Assembly: GCA_019686135.1 (NCBI GenBank)
Contig: JADGHL010000004.1
Coordinates: 1 to 64,000 of the forward strand
Direction: 5' to 3'
Origin: Myxococcaceae bacterium
GTDB lineage: Bacteria; Myxococcota; Myxococcia; Myxococcales; Myxococcaceae
Length of the DNA stretch: 64,000 nt
Shown here: piece by piece, positions 25,487 through 34,293 of the stretch
How positions within the stretch are numbered: the stretch's first letter is position 1
How the letters are laid out: every line of letters starts with the position of its first letter
Notes under the pieces: generated by a model
Seen by the model: the letters and a program-made list of their open reading frames with translations, nothing else
Databases searched by the model: none
What the model was told of the DNA's origin: nothing
Translations under genes and position numbers: made by a program

Positions 25487-26119
25487 ATGGCGAAACCGCA
25501 GAATGGAGAGGCGCTCGTCTGGTTTGCGGCGCTCCTACGTGGCATCAACCTCGGCAAGCGGCGGATCCCCATGCCCCGGCTGGCGAAGATGTTCGAAGAG
25601 GCGGGCGGGAGGGACGCGCGGACCTATGTCGCCAGCGGCAACGTCGTGTTCCGCGCGCCGCCGCGTGAAGGCGAGGCGATTGCGAAGAAGGTGGAGGCGG
25701 CCATTCGGGACGAGTTTGGCTTCGACGCGCCCATCGTCGTGCGGACGCACGAGGAGCTCGTGGCCGCCGCGCGCGCGAACCCGTGGGCGAAGCAGGCGGC
25801 CTCGGCCCCGAAGGCGGTGCACGTGGTCTTCCTTCCGAACGTCCCCGCCGCCGCGGACGTGAAGCGCCTCGACCCGGACCGGTCTCCCGGCGACCAGCTC
25901 GTGGTGAAGGGGCGCGAGGTGCACCTCTTCGTGCCGAAGGGCATGGCGGACACGCGGTTCACGCCCGCGTGGATGGACGCCACCTTGAAGATGGTGACCA
26001 CCGCGCGGAACTGGAACACGGTGCAGGCGCTGATCGAGCTGACCGCGCCCGCTACGTCAGACCGTCCAGCGGCCCGCCCGACGCCAGCGCCTCGTAGCCG
26101 AACGTTGTCACGTCGGTGA
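25487..26119 (+). CDS. DUF1697 family protein
   Basis: The 210-residue protein shows the DUF1697 pattern from the start: VWFAALLRGINLGKRRIPMP, TYVASGNVVFRAP, then VRTHEELVAAARANPWA, VHVVFLPNVP, LFVPKGMADTRFTPAWMDAT and TTARNWNTVQALIEL. The family consists of small cytoplasmic proteins of unknown biochemical role. The last 25 residues are Pro/Arg-rich and extend beyond the family, because the gene runs 68 nt into the convergent DUF1552 gene. A shorter ancestral end may have been extended. Confidence 0.9.
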   Translation: MAKPQNGEALVWFAALLRGINLGKRRIPMPRLAKMFEEAGGRDARTYVASGNVVFRAPPREGEAIAKKVEAAIRDEFGFDAPIVVRTHEELVAAARANPWAKQAASAPKAVHVVFLPNVPAAADVKRLDPDRSPGDQLVVKGREVHLFVPKGMADTRFTPAWMDATLKMVTTARNWNTVQALIELTAPATSDRPAARPTPAPRSRTLSRR

Positions 26120-27407
26120 AGCCCATGTAGTGGAAGCAGGACACCAGCATGTCGCTGAACGAGTGCTTCGCCGCGTTCTTCAGGTTGAGGTAGCGGCCGA
26201 GGCGGAAGTAGTTCTTCGAACCCGAGGCGAAGATCACCAGGTCGTCGTTCCGGGCGTGGGTGTCGCCCTGGCTGAGCTCGCTCCAGTGGACCACCAGGGT
26301 GTTGTCCCAGACCGTGCCGCCCGCTTCGGGGATTGCCTTCAGCTCGGTGTGCAGCTGCGTGGAGAGCTGGAAGAGGTTCTTCTTGATCGCCCGGATCTTC
26401 GCGAACGAGTCCTCGTCGCTGTTGTGCGAGATGGTGTGGTGTCCCTCGGTCATCCCGATGTCGCTGTAGACGCGATCGCTCGTGTTGCCCGACCAGTTGA
26501 ACTGCACCGACCGGGTCAGGTCGCACGCGAACGCCATGGCGATCATCTTGAAGAAGAGGAACCCCACCTCCTTGTAGCGGCTCGAGTCGTAGACGTTGAA
26601 CGAGCTGCCGAGGTCCAGCGGCGCGCAGGCGGGCAGGGTGTTCTGCAGCGAGGTCAAGCCGCGCTCCACCTCGCGCAGTGACTCCTCGTGCTGTTCGAGC
26701 CGGAGGCGATCCGCGGCGCTCACGCGGCTCTTCAGGGCGGAAAGCTCGTCCTTCATCAGGTCCAGCGAGGTCTGCCGCATCAACAGCTTCTTCTTCAGCA
26801 GATCCTGCTGGCCGGTGTTGAGGTTGCCGAAGATGCGCTGGTACGCCTTGAACGGGCTCGTCTCGGGCGGGATGGGCGCCTGGGTGCCCACCGGGCCCGC
26901 GTGGGAGTGCTGGTTCCAGATGTTGTTGAAGTTGTCCCCCACCCGGTAGACGAGGTGGCGGTACGGGACGGACGGGTTCTCCGCCTGGACGCGCTCGCCG
27001 ATCGCGTGGTCCGCGGAGGGGCCCATCACGTAGCCGATGGTCTCGTCGGTGCCGCCGATCGGGAAGCTCCCCGAACCGGACGGCCACGGCGCCAGCGCGG
27101 AGCCGCCCTGTTCGTGCGCGTCCGCCTGTTGCCCCTCCGGGAGCTTGTTGTGGAACTTGTTGAGCCCATCCAGCACCAGGAGCTCGTCCCGCCACGGCTC
27201 GAAGGGCGAGAGCATGTCGTCGAAGACGAAGCCGGTCTCGCTCTTCTTGATCATCCGCCGGGAGATCTGGTCGCCGTTGGCGGTGAAGCAGAAGACGATG
27301 CGCCTCGGCGGCGTGGCCGCCTGAGCAAAGGACTCGAGCCACGGCAGCGCCAGGGTGAACCCCGCGGCGCCGCGCAGCACGTTTCGTCGGGAGATCCGCA
27401 AGCTCAC
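26052..27407 (-). CDS. DUF1552 family protein with Tat signal
   Basis: GTG 27405-27407 overlaps the stop of the upstream DUF1592 gene (GTGA), giving 451 residues. The N-terminus ISRRNVLRGAAGFTLALPWL is a twin-arginine leader, so a folded, possibly cofactor-bearing protein is exported. The body matches DUF1552: FCFTANGDQISRRMIKKSET, LDGLNKFHNKLPEG, HEQGGSALAPW, then SVQFNWSGNTSDRVY, GMTEGHHTISHNSDED and VHWSELSQGDTHARNDDLVI. DUF1552 relates to the alkaline-phosphatase-like DUF1501 group and almost always accompanies a DUF1592/DUF1588 cytochrome-type partner in planctomycetes and myxobacteria. The function of the pair is unproven. Confidence 0.9.
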   Translation of the reverse strand: MSLRISRRNVLRGAAGFTLALPWLESFAQAATPPRRIVFCFTANGDQISRRMIKKSETGFVFDDMLSPFEPWRDELLVLDGLNKFHNKLPEGQQADAHEQGGSALAPWPSGSGSFPIGGTDETIGYVMGPSADHAIGERVQAENPSVPYRHLVYRVGDNFNNIWNQHSHAGPVGTQAPIPPETSPFKAYQRIFGNLNTGQQDLLKKKLLMRQTSLDLMKDELSALKSRVSAADRLRLEQHEESLREVERGLTSLQNTLPACAPLDLGSSFNVYDSSRYKEVGFLFFKMIAMAFACDLTRSVQFNWSGNTSDRVYSDIGMTEGHHTISHNSDEDSFAKIRAIKKNLFQLSTQLHTELKAIPEAGGTVWDNTLVVHWSELSQGDTHARNDDLVIFASGSKNYFRLGRYLNLKNAAKHSFSDMLVSCFHYMGFTDVTTFGYEALASGGPLDGLT

Positions 27408-29080
27408 TGCGCAGCCTCCGTCGCCCTGAAGAGGAAGTCGTCCGAGGTCACCACCCCGAGCACCAGCTCGCGGACGTCGAAGCCGGCGCCCTTGAAGCGT
27501 TCGAACGCCTGCTTCCGCGAGCATCCGTCGACCGGCGTCTCCTCGCGTCCGGCGACGTAGCGGAACATCTGGGTGGCGAAGCACTTGTGGACCTGATCGC
27601 TCTGGGCGAGCTTGAGCATCAGCTCCTCGGGGCCGGAGACCGGGCCGTTGGCGTCGGTGGTGCCGGTGAGCTCGCCGGCGAAGCTGAGCAGGTGGCCCGC
27701 CTCGTCCTCGGTGCGCAGCCGGCCCACCGCGTCCACGTTCTCGAAGATCTGCCCCACCGGGTCGAGCAGGCTGTGGCAGCCCGCGCAGGAGGGGTTGGTC
27801 CGGTGCTGCGCGAGCCGCTCCGACTGGGTGGCGGTCTGGTCCACGGGGCCGAGGTTGAGGTTCACGTTGTTGGGCGGCGCGGGGATGTTTTGGCACAGAA
27901 GCGCCGTGCGCAGCCGCAGCCCGCGCTTGACGATGCTCGTGCGGGTGGCCTTGTCGTGCGCGGTGAGCGGTCCGCCCTGCATCCACAGGCCGCGACGGCC
28001 CGGCGGCAGCGCGATCTTGATCCACTCGTTCGAGGTGGCGCCGGACAGGCCGTAGTGCGCCGCCAGCCTGTCGTTGGCGTAGGTGTAGTCGGCGGTGAGC
28101 AGCGTCTCCAGCCGGCCGTCGCCGTCGAAGACCACGCTCTTCACGAAGGTGTCGGTCTCCTGCCGGAAGAGGGCGGGCAGGTCTTCGGGAATGGACGCGT
28201 AGATCTCCGGATCGCGCGTGTAGCTGCCGAACTTGTCCAGGTCGAGCCACTCATCGAAGAAGTTCAGCAGCCGCTGCGCGCGCGGATCCGTCAGCATCCG
28301 CTTCGCCTCGCGCTCCACGTCCTCGCGGGTGTTGAGCCGGTTCTCCGCGGCGGCGGTCAAGAGCGCCTCGTCCGGCAGCGAGTGCCACAAGAAGAACGAC
28401 AGCCGCGACGCCAGCTCGTACGGCCGCACCGCGCGCACCGCCGGGTCCGACGGCTGGTCGATCTCCGGCCGGTAGAGGAACTGCGGTGCCTGCAGCGCGG
28501 TGGAGATGATCCACTGCAGGCCCGTCTTGAAGTCGTATGCGTCGCGGAGGGTGCGGAAGCCGGACAAGTACGCGTCGACCTCCGTCTGCTCGAGCGGCCG
28601 GCGGTAGGCGCGCGTGACGAAGGACCGGATGAAGGAAGTGGCGCAGGCCTCTTCGTCGGTGGGCGCGGCGGCGCAGGGGATGAGGTTGCTCAGATCAGAG
28701 GCGGTCACCGTCTCGGCGATGGTCTCCGCCGCTTCCATGTACTGCTGCGCGAGCACCGGCTTGACGTCGAGCAGCGTGGCGCTGTTGCTGAAGCCCAGGG
28801 AGATCGGATCCGCGACGAGGTTGGCGGCGGCAGACGCGGCGAGCGTCGGATCGCCGAAGAGGTCCTCGATGACGTACCGGTACTCCACGTGGGAGAGCCG
28901 CCGCATCGGCGCTATCCCCGGCGTGGGGGCCTCGCACTCCAGAGCCTCGAAGTCGCCGGCGGTGGGCGGAGGCCCGGGCGGTGCCGGATCCTCACCGGTC
29001 GGCTGAAACATCGCCGATCCGGTGCAACCGGCAAGGAGGAAGACTGCAGCAACCGTGAACAGTCGGCGCGTGGGGCGCAT
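27404..29080 (-). CDS. DUF1587/1592/1588/1585 multi-domain lipoprotein with CXXCH
   Basis: The start ATG 29078-29080 gives 558 residues with lipobox LLAGC after a short leader; the open frame continues upstream without similarity. Domains in order: DUF1587-like (RRLSHVEYRYVIEDLFGDP), DUF1595 (RSFVTRAYRRPLEQTEVDAY), DUF1592 (APQFLYRPE, YELASRLSFFLWHSLPDEAL), DUF1588 (GGPLTAHDKATRTSIVKRGL, then CAGCHSLLDPVGQIFENVDA with a CXXCH motif) and DUF1585 (CFATQMFRYVAGREE). The CXXCH could carry a c-type heme. Its last codons overlap the DUF1552 start, so the pair is translationally coupled. Confidence 0.9.
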   Translation of the reverse strand: MRPTRRLFTVAAVFLLAGCTGSAMFQPTGEDPAPPGPPPTAGDFEALECEAPTPGIAPMRRLSHVEYRYVIEDLFGDPTLAASAAANLVADPISLGFSNSATLLDVKPVLAQQYMEAAETIAETVTASDLSNLIPCAAAPTDEEACATSFIRSFVTRAYRRPLEQTEVDAYLSGFRTLRDAYDFKTGLQWIISTALQAPQFLYRPEIDQPSDPAVRAVRPYELASRLSFFLWHSLPDEALLTAAAENRLNTREDVEREAKRMLTDPRAQRLLNFFDEWLDLDKFGSYTRDPEIYASIPEDLPALFRQETDTFVKSVVFDGDGRLETLLTADYTYANDRLAAHYGLSGATSNEWIKIALPPGRRGLWMQGGPLTAHDKATRTSIVKRGLRLRTALLCQNIPAPPNNVNLNLGPVDQTATQSERLAQHRTNPSCAGCHSLLDPVGQIFENVDAVGRLRTEDEAGHLLSFAGELTGTTDANGPVSGPEELMLKLAQSDQVHKCFATQMFRYVAGREETPVDGCSRKQAFERFKGAGFDVRELVLGVVTSDDFLFRATEAAQ

Positions 29081-29460
29081 GGGGAGGTCCACGAGAGAGC
29101 ACTTCCCGTGCCCCCCAGCCAGGGAGATTTCCCGAGCAGTTTCAGCGCGCTTACATGCACCCCTCTCCCGGATCAGGACACCCCTGAGGGGGCGAGACCA
29201 CACCAGCTGAAACACCAGAACAGCGCCGGGCAGGAGGACGAACACCAGCGACCGACGACGATCTCTAAGCCGCGCTCCGCCTCTTCCGCGAGCACGAGCG
29301 CTGAAACGTGTGGGTCTCACACCGCACTTGAGCCCGAACTACTTACAAACAACTGAAATGTGATCAATCTGGACAGCCGCGAATAGCTCAAGGTTTCAAG
29401 AAGATTGTGGAAATTTGAACGAAAGTCTCCCCAAGATTCGGGGCGCTCGCCATACCCCCT
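29081..29460. promoter_or_regulatory. Divergent intergenic region, relatively AT-rich
   Basis: This 380-nt gap separates the DUF1592 lipoprotein (leftward) from the DUF2378 gene (rightward). Its right half, about 29335-29420, is markedly AT-richer than the genes around it (for example ACTTACAAACAACTGAAATG), the usual look of promoter DNA in such genomes. I could not fix -35/-10 boxes. Open frames here are non-coding. Confidence 0.4.
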
Positions 29461-30003
29461 ATGCCCGATCAACTCGAGTTCGCGCGCAGCATCGAAGGAA
29501 CGTTTCTCAAGGGCCTCGGCCCGGACCTCACCCCCGAAGTCAAGGACAAGCTCCGTGCGGCGGGGCTCGATCTCGACCGCACGCTGCTGCCGGCCTACCC
29601 GGCGGAGGAGTTCCACCGGTGGGTGCGGCTAGCGGCCGCCGAGGTCTTTCCGGACGTGCCGGAGGAAGAGGCCTGCCGCCACATCGGGTTCCGCACCATC
29701 GCCGGGCTCGAGGACACGGTGATCGGCCGCGCGCTCGCGGCGGGGCTGAAGCTGATGGGTCCGAAGCGCAGCCTGCAGCGGCTCGACCGGATCTTCCGCA
29801 ACAACAACAACTACCAGCAGGCCACGCTCACCGAGCTCGGCGAACGATCGGTTCGCGTCGGGCTCAGCAACGTCTTCGAGCTGCCCAGCTTCTACCAGGG
29901 CGTGTTCGAGGCGGCGATGAAGGTGACCGGCGCGAAGCAGCCGCGCGTCACCGTGGTCGACGCCACGCCGCCGGGCGTGGTGTTCCAGGTCGAGTGGGAC
30001 TGA
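29461..30003 (+). CDS. DUF2378 family protein (myxobacterial)
   Basis: The 180-residue cytoplasmic protein matches the DUF2378 family known almost only from myxobacteria: EGTFLKGLGPDLTPEVKDKL, LPAYPAEEFHRWVRLAAAEV, FRTIAGLEDTVIGRALAAG, and a C-terminal strand region PRVTVVDATPPGVVFQVEW. Family members are about 180-200 residues, so it is complete. Biochemical function is unknown. It precedes the oxoamine synthase fusion by 53 nt on the same strand and may be co-expressed with it. Confidence 0.9.
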   Translation: MPDQLEFARSIEGTFLKGLGPDLTPEVKDKLRAAGLDLDRTLLPAYPAEEFHRWVRLAAAEVFPDVPEEEACRHIGFRTIAGLEDTVIGRALAAGLKLMGPKRSLQRLDRIFRNNNNYQQATLTELGERSVRVGLSNVFELPSFYQGVFEAAMKVTGAKQPRVTVVDATPPGVVFQVEWD

Positions 30004-30056
30004 CACTCCCGACGTCCTCCGCAACTCCGCTCGCACACCATCGAAGGGGACCCGAC

Positions 30057-32567
30057 ATGGAGGCTTCCGAGTTTCTTGCGACCATCCACGAGGTGTTCAC
30101 CACCGGGCGCCAGAACGGCGCCATGTTCCAGGACGCCGAGGACCGGCCGGCGGACGGAAAGCACATCATCCTGGATGGCGAGGAGCTGCTGACCTTCGGG
30201 TCGTGCTGCTATCTCGGGCTCGAGACGGACCCGCGTCTGAAGGAGGGCGTCATCCGCGCGGTCGAGCGGTACGGGACGCAGTTCTCCACCTCGCGCGGCT
30301 ACGTCTCCACGCCGCTGTACTCGCAGGTCGAAGAACACCTCTCCGAGCTGTTTGGCGGACCGGCGCTCGCGCTGCCCACCACGACGCTGGGCCACATCGC
30401 GGCGATCCCGGTGCTGGTGAACGAGAAGGACGCCATCATCCTCGACCACCAGGTGCACGCCTCGGTGCAGACCGGCGCCACCCAGGCGCGGGCGGGTGGC
30501 GCGACGGTGGAGGTCATCCGCCACGGCGACGTGGGCAGCCTCGAGGAGCGCGCGGAGGCGCTCACCCGGACGAAGCGCCACGTCTGGCACATGATCGACG
30601 GCGTCTACAGCATGTTCGGCGATCTCCCCGACGTCGATCTGCTCACGCGCCTGCTCAACCGCTACGAGCAGTTCCACGTCTACGTGGACGACGCGCACGG
30701 GATGAGCGTGGACGGCAAGCACGGCCGCGGCGTGCACCTGGCCCGCATGCCGCACCACCCGCGGATGATTTTCGCCACCTCGCTCAACAAGGCGTTCGCC
30801 GCCGGCGGCGGGTGCATGGTGTTCCCCACCGACGAGCTGCGCCAGAAGGTCCGGATGTGCGGCGCCCCGCTGACGTTCGGCGGTCCGCTGCAGCCGCCGA
30901 TGCTCGGGGCGATCCTCGCGAGCGCGAAGATCCACCTCTCGTCGGAGATCGAAACGCTGAAGGCGGAGCTGCGCACCCGGGTGGAGTTCCTCAACAGGCA
31001 ACTGCTCCAGCGGGAGCTGCCGCTGCTGGCGCACAACCACGCGCCGATCTTCTTCTTGCGCACGGGTCCGCTTCGGCTGGCGTGGAACGTCGCGCGAAGG
31101 ATGCGCCGCCGCGGCATCTACGTGAACGTGGCCGCGTACCCGACCGTGCCGATGAAGCGCTCGGGCATCCGCCTCTCGGTCACTCGCCACCACAGCCTCG
31201 AGGACATAGAACGGCTGGTGAACGCGCTCGCCGAGGAGTGGCCCCTGGCGCTGAACGAGGAGGGGCTCACCCAGGACGAGGTCGACCGCAACTTCATCAA
31301 CGACTTCGAGGACGCGCAGAAGCGGCGGCTGCGCGAGCTGTTCGGCAAGGTGGAGGGCGGCAACGGCCGCAAGCCGGCGAGCGCGCGGACCCGCGGCCCC
31401 TGGGCGGTGCCGACCGGGCTGGAGCTGCAGCACGTGACGTCGATCGACGATCTCGACGCGGACGAGTGGGACCGGCTGCTCGGCGACCGCGGCACCTTCG
31501 CCGTCTCTGCGCTCAGGATGCTGGAGCGGACGTTCCGCGACCGCCCCGAGCCGGAGAACAACTGGCTCTTCCACTACTTCGTCGTCCGCCACGACGGCCG
31601 GCCGATCGCCGCCACCTTCTTCACCGAGGCGCTGTGGAAGGACGACATGCTGATGCGCAGCGAGGTCTCGCGCCGCGTGGAGGCGCACCGCCGGAGCGAT
31701 CCTTACTTCCTCACCTCGAAGATGCTGGCGATGGGGTCGTTGCTCTCCGAGGGCAACCACCTCTTCCTCGACCGCACCGGCCGCTGGAAGGAGGCGCTGG
31801 CCTGGATCCTCGACGAGGCGAGCCGCATCGTTCAGCAGCGCGAGCTCTCCGCACTGGTGGTGCGCGATCTGCCGGACGGCGATCCCGAGCTGGACGCGTT
31901 CCTGCTCGACGCCGGCCTCGTCAAGGTGCCGATGCTCACGTCCTTCGAGCTGGCGGTGGATCGCTGGAACACCGACCAGGAGTACCTGGCGCTCCTCGGC
32001 CGCAGCGCGCGGAAGGCGATGCGCGAGGAGGTGCTGGAGCGCGAACGGGACTGGCGGTTCCGGCTGCTCGGCGTCGGCTACGAACAGCCGACGCCGGAGG
32101 AGCTGGCGCACTTGCACCGGCTGTACCTGAACGTGAAGGCGCGCAAGGTGCGGTTGAACACGTTCGATCTGCCGGACACCGTGCTCAGGGAGATGTGCCG
32201 GACGCCGGGCTGGGAGATCGTGGCGCTGCACCTGCCGGTGGAGCGCGGTGGCCCCGCGGATGGGCGCGCGGTGGGCTTCGTCGCCGGGTTCAAGGGGACC
32301 GGGAAGCGCTACACCGGGATGGTGTGCGGGATCGACTACGACTACCAGAAGAAGCACGTCTACCGGCAGATCCTCTGGCAGACGATTCGCCGCGCGCGGT
32401 TCCACGGATGCACGTCGCTCGCGTTGGGCGTGGACGCCGACTTCGAGAAGCAGCGGCTCGGCGCGCGCGCCCAGGGGCAGTGCGTGTATCTTCAGGCGAC
32501 CGACCACTTCGGCGGCGCGGTGATGCAGCAGATCGTCCACGAGGAGGCGCTCAAGGCCTCCGCCTGA
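30057..32567 (+). CDS. Alpha-oxoamine synthase fused to GNAT/FemAB-like acyltransferase
   Basis: The 836-residue protein joins two enzymes. Residues 1-410 are a PLP-dependent alpha-oxoamine synthase of the serine palmitoyltransferase/KBL/BioF group: GSCCYLGLETDPRLKEG, STSRGYVSTPLYSQVEEHLS, HMIDGVYSMFGDLPD, VYVDDAHGMSVDGKHGRG, and the Schiff-base lysine in FATSLNKAFAAGGG. Residues 440-836 are an acyl-CoA N-acyltransferase-like region (FHYFVVRHDGRPIAATFFTE, LDRTGRWKEALAWILDEASR, FVAGFKGTGKRYTGMVCGID). The two steps, amino acid plus acyl-CoA condensation then N-acylation, are those of bacterial ceramide synthesis, where Spt and bCerS are usually separate proteins. The lipid product is inference; the fusion is directly visible in one uninterrupted frame. 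Confidence 0.88.
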   Translation: MEASEFLATIHEVFTTGRQNGAMFQDAEDRPADGKHIILDGEELLTFGSCCYLGLETDPRLKEGVIRAVERYGTQFSTSRGYVSTPLYSQVEEHLSELFGGPALALPTTTLGHIAAIPVLVNEKDAIILDHQVHASVQTGATQARAGGATVEVIRHGDVGSLEERAEALTRTKRHVWHMIDGVYSMFGDLPDVDLLTRLLNRYEQFHVYVDDAHGMSVDGKHGRGVHLARMPHHPRMIFATSLNKAFAAGGGCMVFPTDELRQKVRMCGAPLTFGGPLQPPMLGAILASAKIHLSSEIETLKAELRTRVEFLNRQLLQRELPLLAHNHAPIFFLRTGPLRLAWNVARRMRRRGIYVNVAAYPTVPMKRSGIRLSVTRHHSLEDIERLVNALAEEWPLALNEEGLTQDEVDRNFINDFEDAQKRRLRELFGKVEGGNGRKPASARTRGPWAVPTGLELQHVTSIDDLDADEWDRLLGDRGTFAVSALRMLERTFRDRPEPENNWLFHYFVVRHDGRPIAATFFTEALWKDDMLMRSEVSRRVEAHRRSDPYFLTSKMLAMGSLLSEGNHLFLDRTGRWKEALAWILDEASRIVQQRELSALVVRDLPDGDPELDAFLLDAGLVKVPMLTSFELAVDRWNTDQEYLALLGRSARKAMREEVLERERDWRFRLLGVGYEQPTPEELAHLHRLYLNVKARKVRLNTFDLPDTVLREMCRTPGWEIVALHLPVERGGPADGRAVGFVAGFKGTGKRYTGMVCGIDYDYQKKHVYRQILWQTIRRARFHGCTSLALGVDADFEKQRLGARAQGQCVYLQATDHFGGAVMQQIVHEEALKASA

Positions 32568-32809
32568 TCCCGGCCGGGAGGGCGCAGCGCTGACTCCAGA
32601 CGCGGGCACTGCAATTGTAGACACCCCGGATGCGGGCACCGTGATGTCATTGCCCGTCAGAGAATTCAGCAGGAGATGGTCCGTTTATGACGGGACGGAC
32701 AGGCCATCTTCCGGTGGGCGGAGGAGCGGGGTGGGCAGATCCTTCTCTTTGAGCGAAGCCTGACGGGTCCTGATTGGAGTGAATCCTCATCGATCCGCTC
32801 GTCGAACCT
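32568..32809. other. Intergenic region without recognised gene
   Basis: This stretch holds the short direct repeat GCGGGCACyGyrAT/GTGATG, seen as gacGCGGGCACtGCAAT and gaTGCGGGCACcGTGAT at 32599-32646. No gene start or family-like frame was found. Codon-like composition drops after 32640. Confidence 0.35.
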
Positions 32810-33489
32810 ATGTCTGGCGTCCGCGGGATGGGTTGGTCCTGGTCGAGGAGTGTCACTCGCCGGTCTCCACAAGCACGCCCCTTCCGGGGGCGGGCCAGCG
32901 TCTCCGGGCGAACCTGGATGCTGTTCCAGGGACTGCGCCTCAACGAATGCGGCGGGGAAATGCCGCTAAACGACATCGAGCCGGACGGGGGCATGGTTCG
33001 GCGCTGTCTCTTCTCCGGATCCGAGGAGTCGTATGCGAAGGCATTGCTCCCTCCTGAGGGATCGAACTTCAAAGACGGCGGGTGGGCGTTCTGGCCGCAC
33101 GAGATGCGCCTGTTGTATGAAGTTCCGCAGACGAAGCCTGATCCATTTCCTGTCAATGAATCCGGGAGACATGGATCACGGACGGTGGCCTGGTGACCCG
33201 CGTCGCCGACCTGAACTCCGAGCTCAACACGGTGGCGCGGGCCACTTCCGTCGACGGTGGTATCGTGGTCATCGGATCTCCGAAGCTCGATGCGGGCGTG
33301 GATTGGGGATGGCTCGTGGAGCTGCGGACGCAGGATGGAGCCGAGGTCGGACACGCGGTGGTTCCGCAGGGAATCGGTGAAGCACCCCAGGTCGTGGACC
33401 ACGCCGGTGTTCCGCACGCCTTCTACGTCGAAAGGGAAGCGGACGGACGTCTGGCGCTGATGGGGATGCGCCCCGAGTTCTCCAACTAA
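32810..33489 (+). pseudogene. Unrecognised ORF pair, probably one frameshifted gene
   Basis: Two adjoining frames look like one protein. The first (to about 33160) contains QGLRLNECGGEMPLNDIEPD, SGSEESYAKALLPPEGSNF and DGGWAFWPHEMRLLYEVPQT. The second (from about 33160 to 33489) continues TWITDGGLVTRVADLNSELN, TVARATSVDGGIVVIGSPKL and RPEFSN. A shift by one base near 33155-33175 would join them. The N-terminal part before 32920 is unconvincing, so the true start is not known. Composition is less GC-rich than neighbours, hinting at acquired DNA. No family recognised. Confidence 0.4.
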
Positions 33490-33519
33490 GGCGGCCGCAA
33501 ATCGGGTATTCGGGCCCGC

Positions 33520-34209
33520 ATGCGCGTCGTCGTCACTGGAACGAATCGGGGCATCGGTCTGGAGCTCGTGCGGCAGCTCGTGCAGCGCGGGGACACCGTG
33601 GAGGCCACCGCGAGGAATCCGGGCAGTGCGACGGAGCTGAAGGGGCTGCGCGATCGGGCGCCCGACTGTCTCCGGATTCACGCTCTGGACGTGAGCGACG
33701 ATCGAAGCGTGGAGGCCTTCGCGTCCGCACTCGGTGGCGAGGCCATCGACCTGCTCATCAACAACGCCGGCGTCGGCTCATTCGGTGACGGGTTGGAGGA
33801 CCTGGACACGCAGCAGGTGCTCCATACGTTCAACGTGAACGCGGTGGGGCCGCTTCGTGTCACCCGCGCGCTGTTGCCCAACCTCCGTCGCGGTCAGCGC
33901 AGGTGCATCGCGCACCTGACCTCCCGGATGGGATCGATCGCGGACAACGGCTCGGGAGGCTCCTACGCGTACCGGATGTCGAAGGCCGCGCTGAACATGG
34001 CGTCGCGGTCGATGGCCGTCGACCTCGCACCGGAGAGGATCATCTCGGTCGTCATCCACCCCGGTTGGGTACAGACCGACATGGGGGGCCCCGGCGCGAC
34101 CACGACACCCGAAGAGTCCGTTCGCGCCATGCTCCGCCTCATCGATGGGCTCCGGCAGGAGGACTCCGGGAAGTTCTTCCACACCAATGGACAGCTGCTG
34201 CCCTGGTGA
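33520..34209 (+). CDS. Short-chain dehydrogenase/reductase, C-factor-like
   Basis: The 229-residue classical SDR has the NAD(P) site VVVTGTNRGIGLELVRQL, NNAGVGSFGD, the catalytic Ser in HLTSRMGSIADN, and the YRMSK catalytic Tyr/Lys. The C-terminal segment VVIHPGWVQTDMGGPGATTT followed by a Ser/Val-rich tail is the pattern of the C-factor/sniffer branch of SDRs. Myxococcus CsgA p25 belongs to the same branch and has a similar length, but similarity at this level does not show a developmental role. It is a stand-alone gene upstream of ileS. Confidence 0.92.
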   Translation: MRVVVTGTNRGIGLELVRQLVQRGDTVEATARNPGSATELKGLRDRAPDCLRIHALDVSDDRSVEAFASALGGEAIDLLINNAGVGSFGDGLEDLDTQQVLHTFNVNAVGPLRVTRALLPNLRRGQRRCIAHLTSRMGSIADNGSGGSYAYRMSKAALNMASRSMAVDLAPERIISVVIHPGWVQTDMGGPGATTTPEESVRAMLRLIDGLRQEDSGKFFHTNGQLLPW

Positions 34210-34293
34210 GGCGGCGGCGCCGGGCAAAGCCCTCCGTCAGTTTCCCGCGCGTTCCCTTGTCGGTCCCTGAACCCCATGTTAGCGACGCGCGCC

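Noticed and set aside
33520-34209. Naming the short-chain dehydrogenase csgA
   Set aside because: Length and branch fit, but the family is large and no developmental genes are nearby; the generic call is safer.
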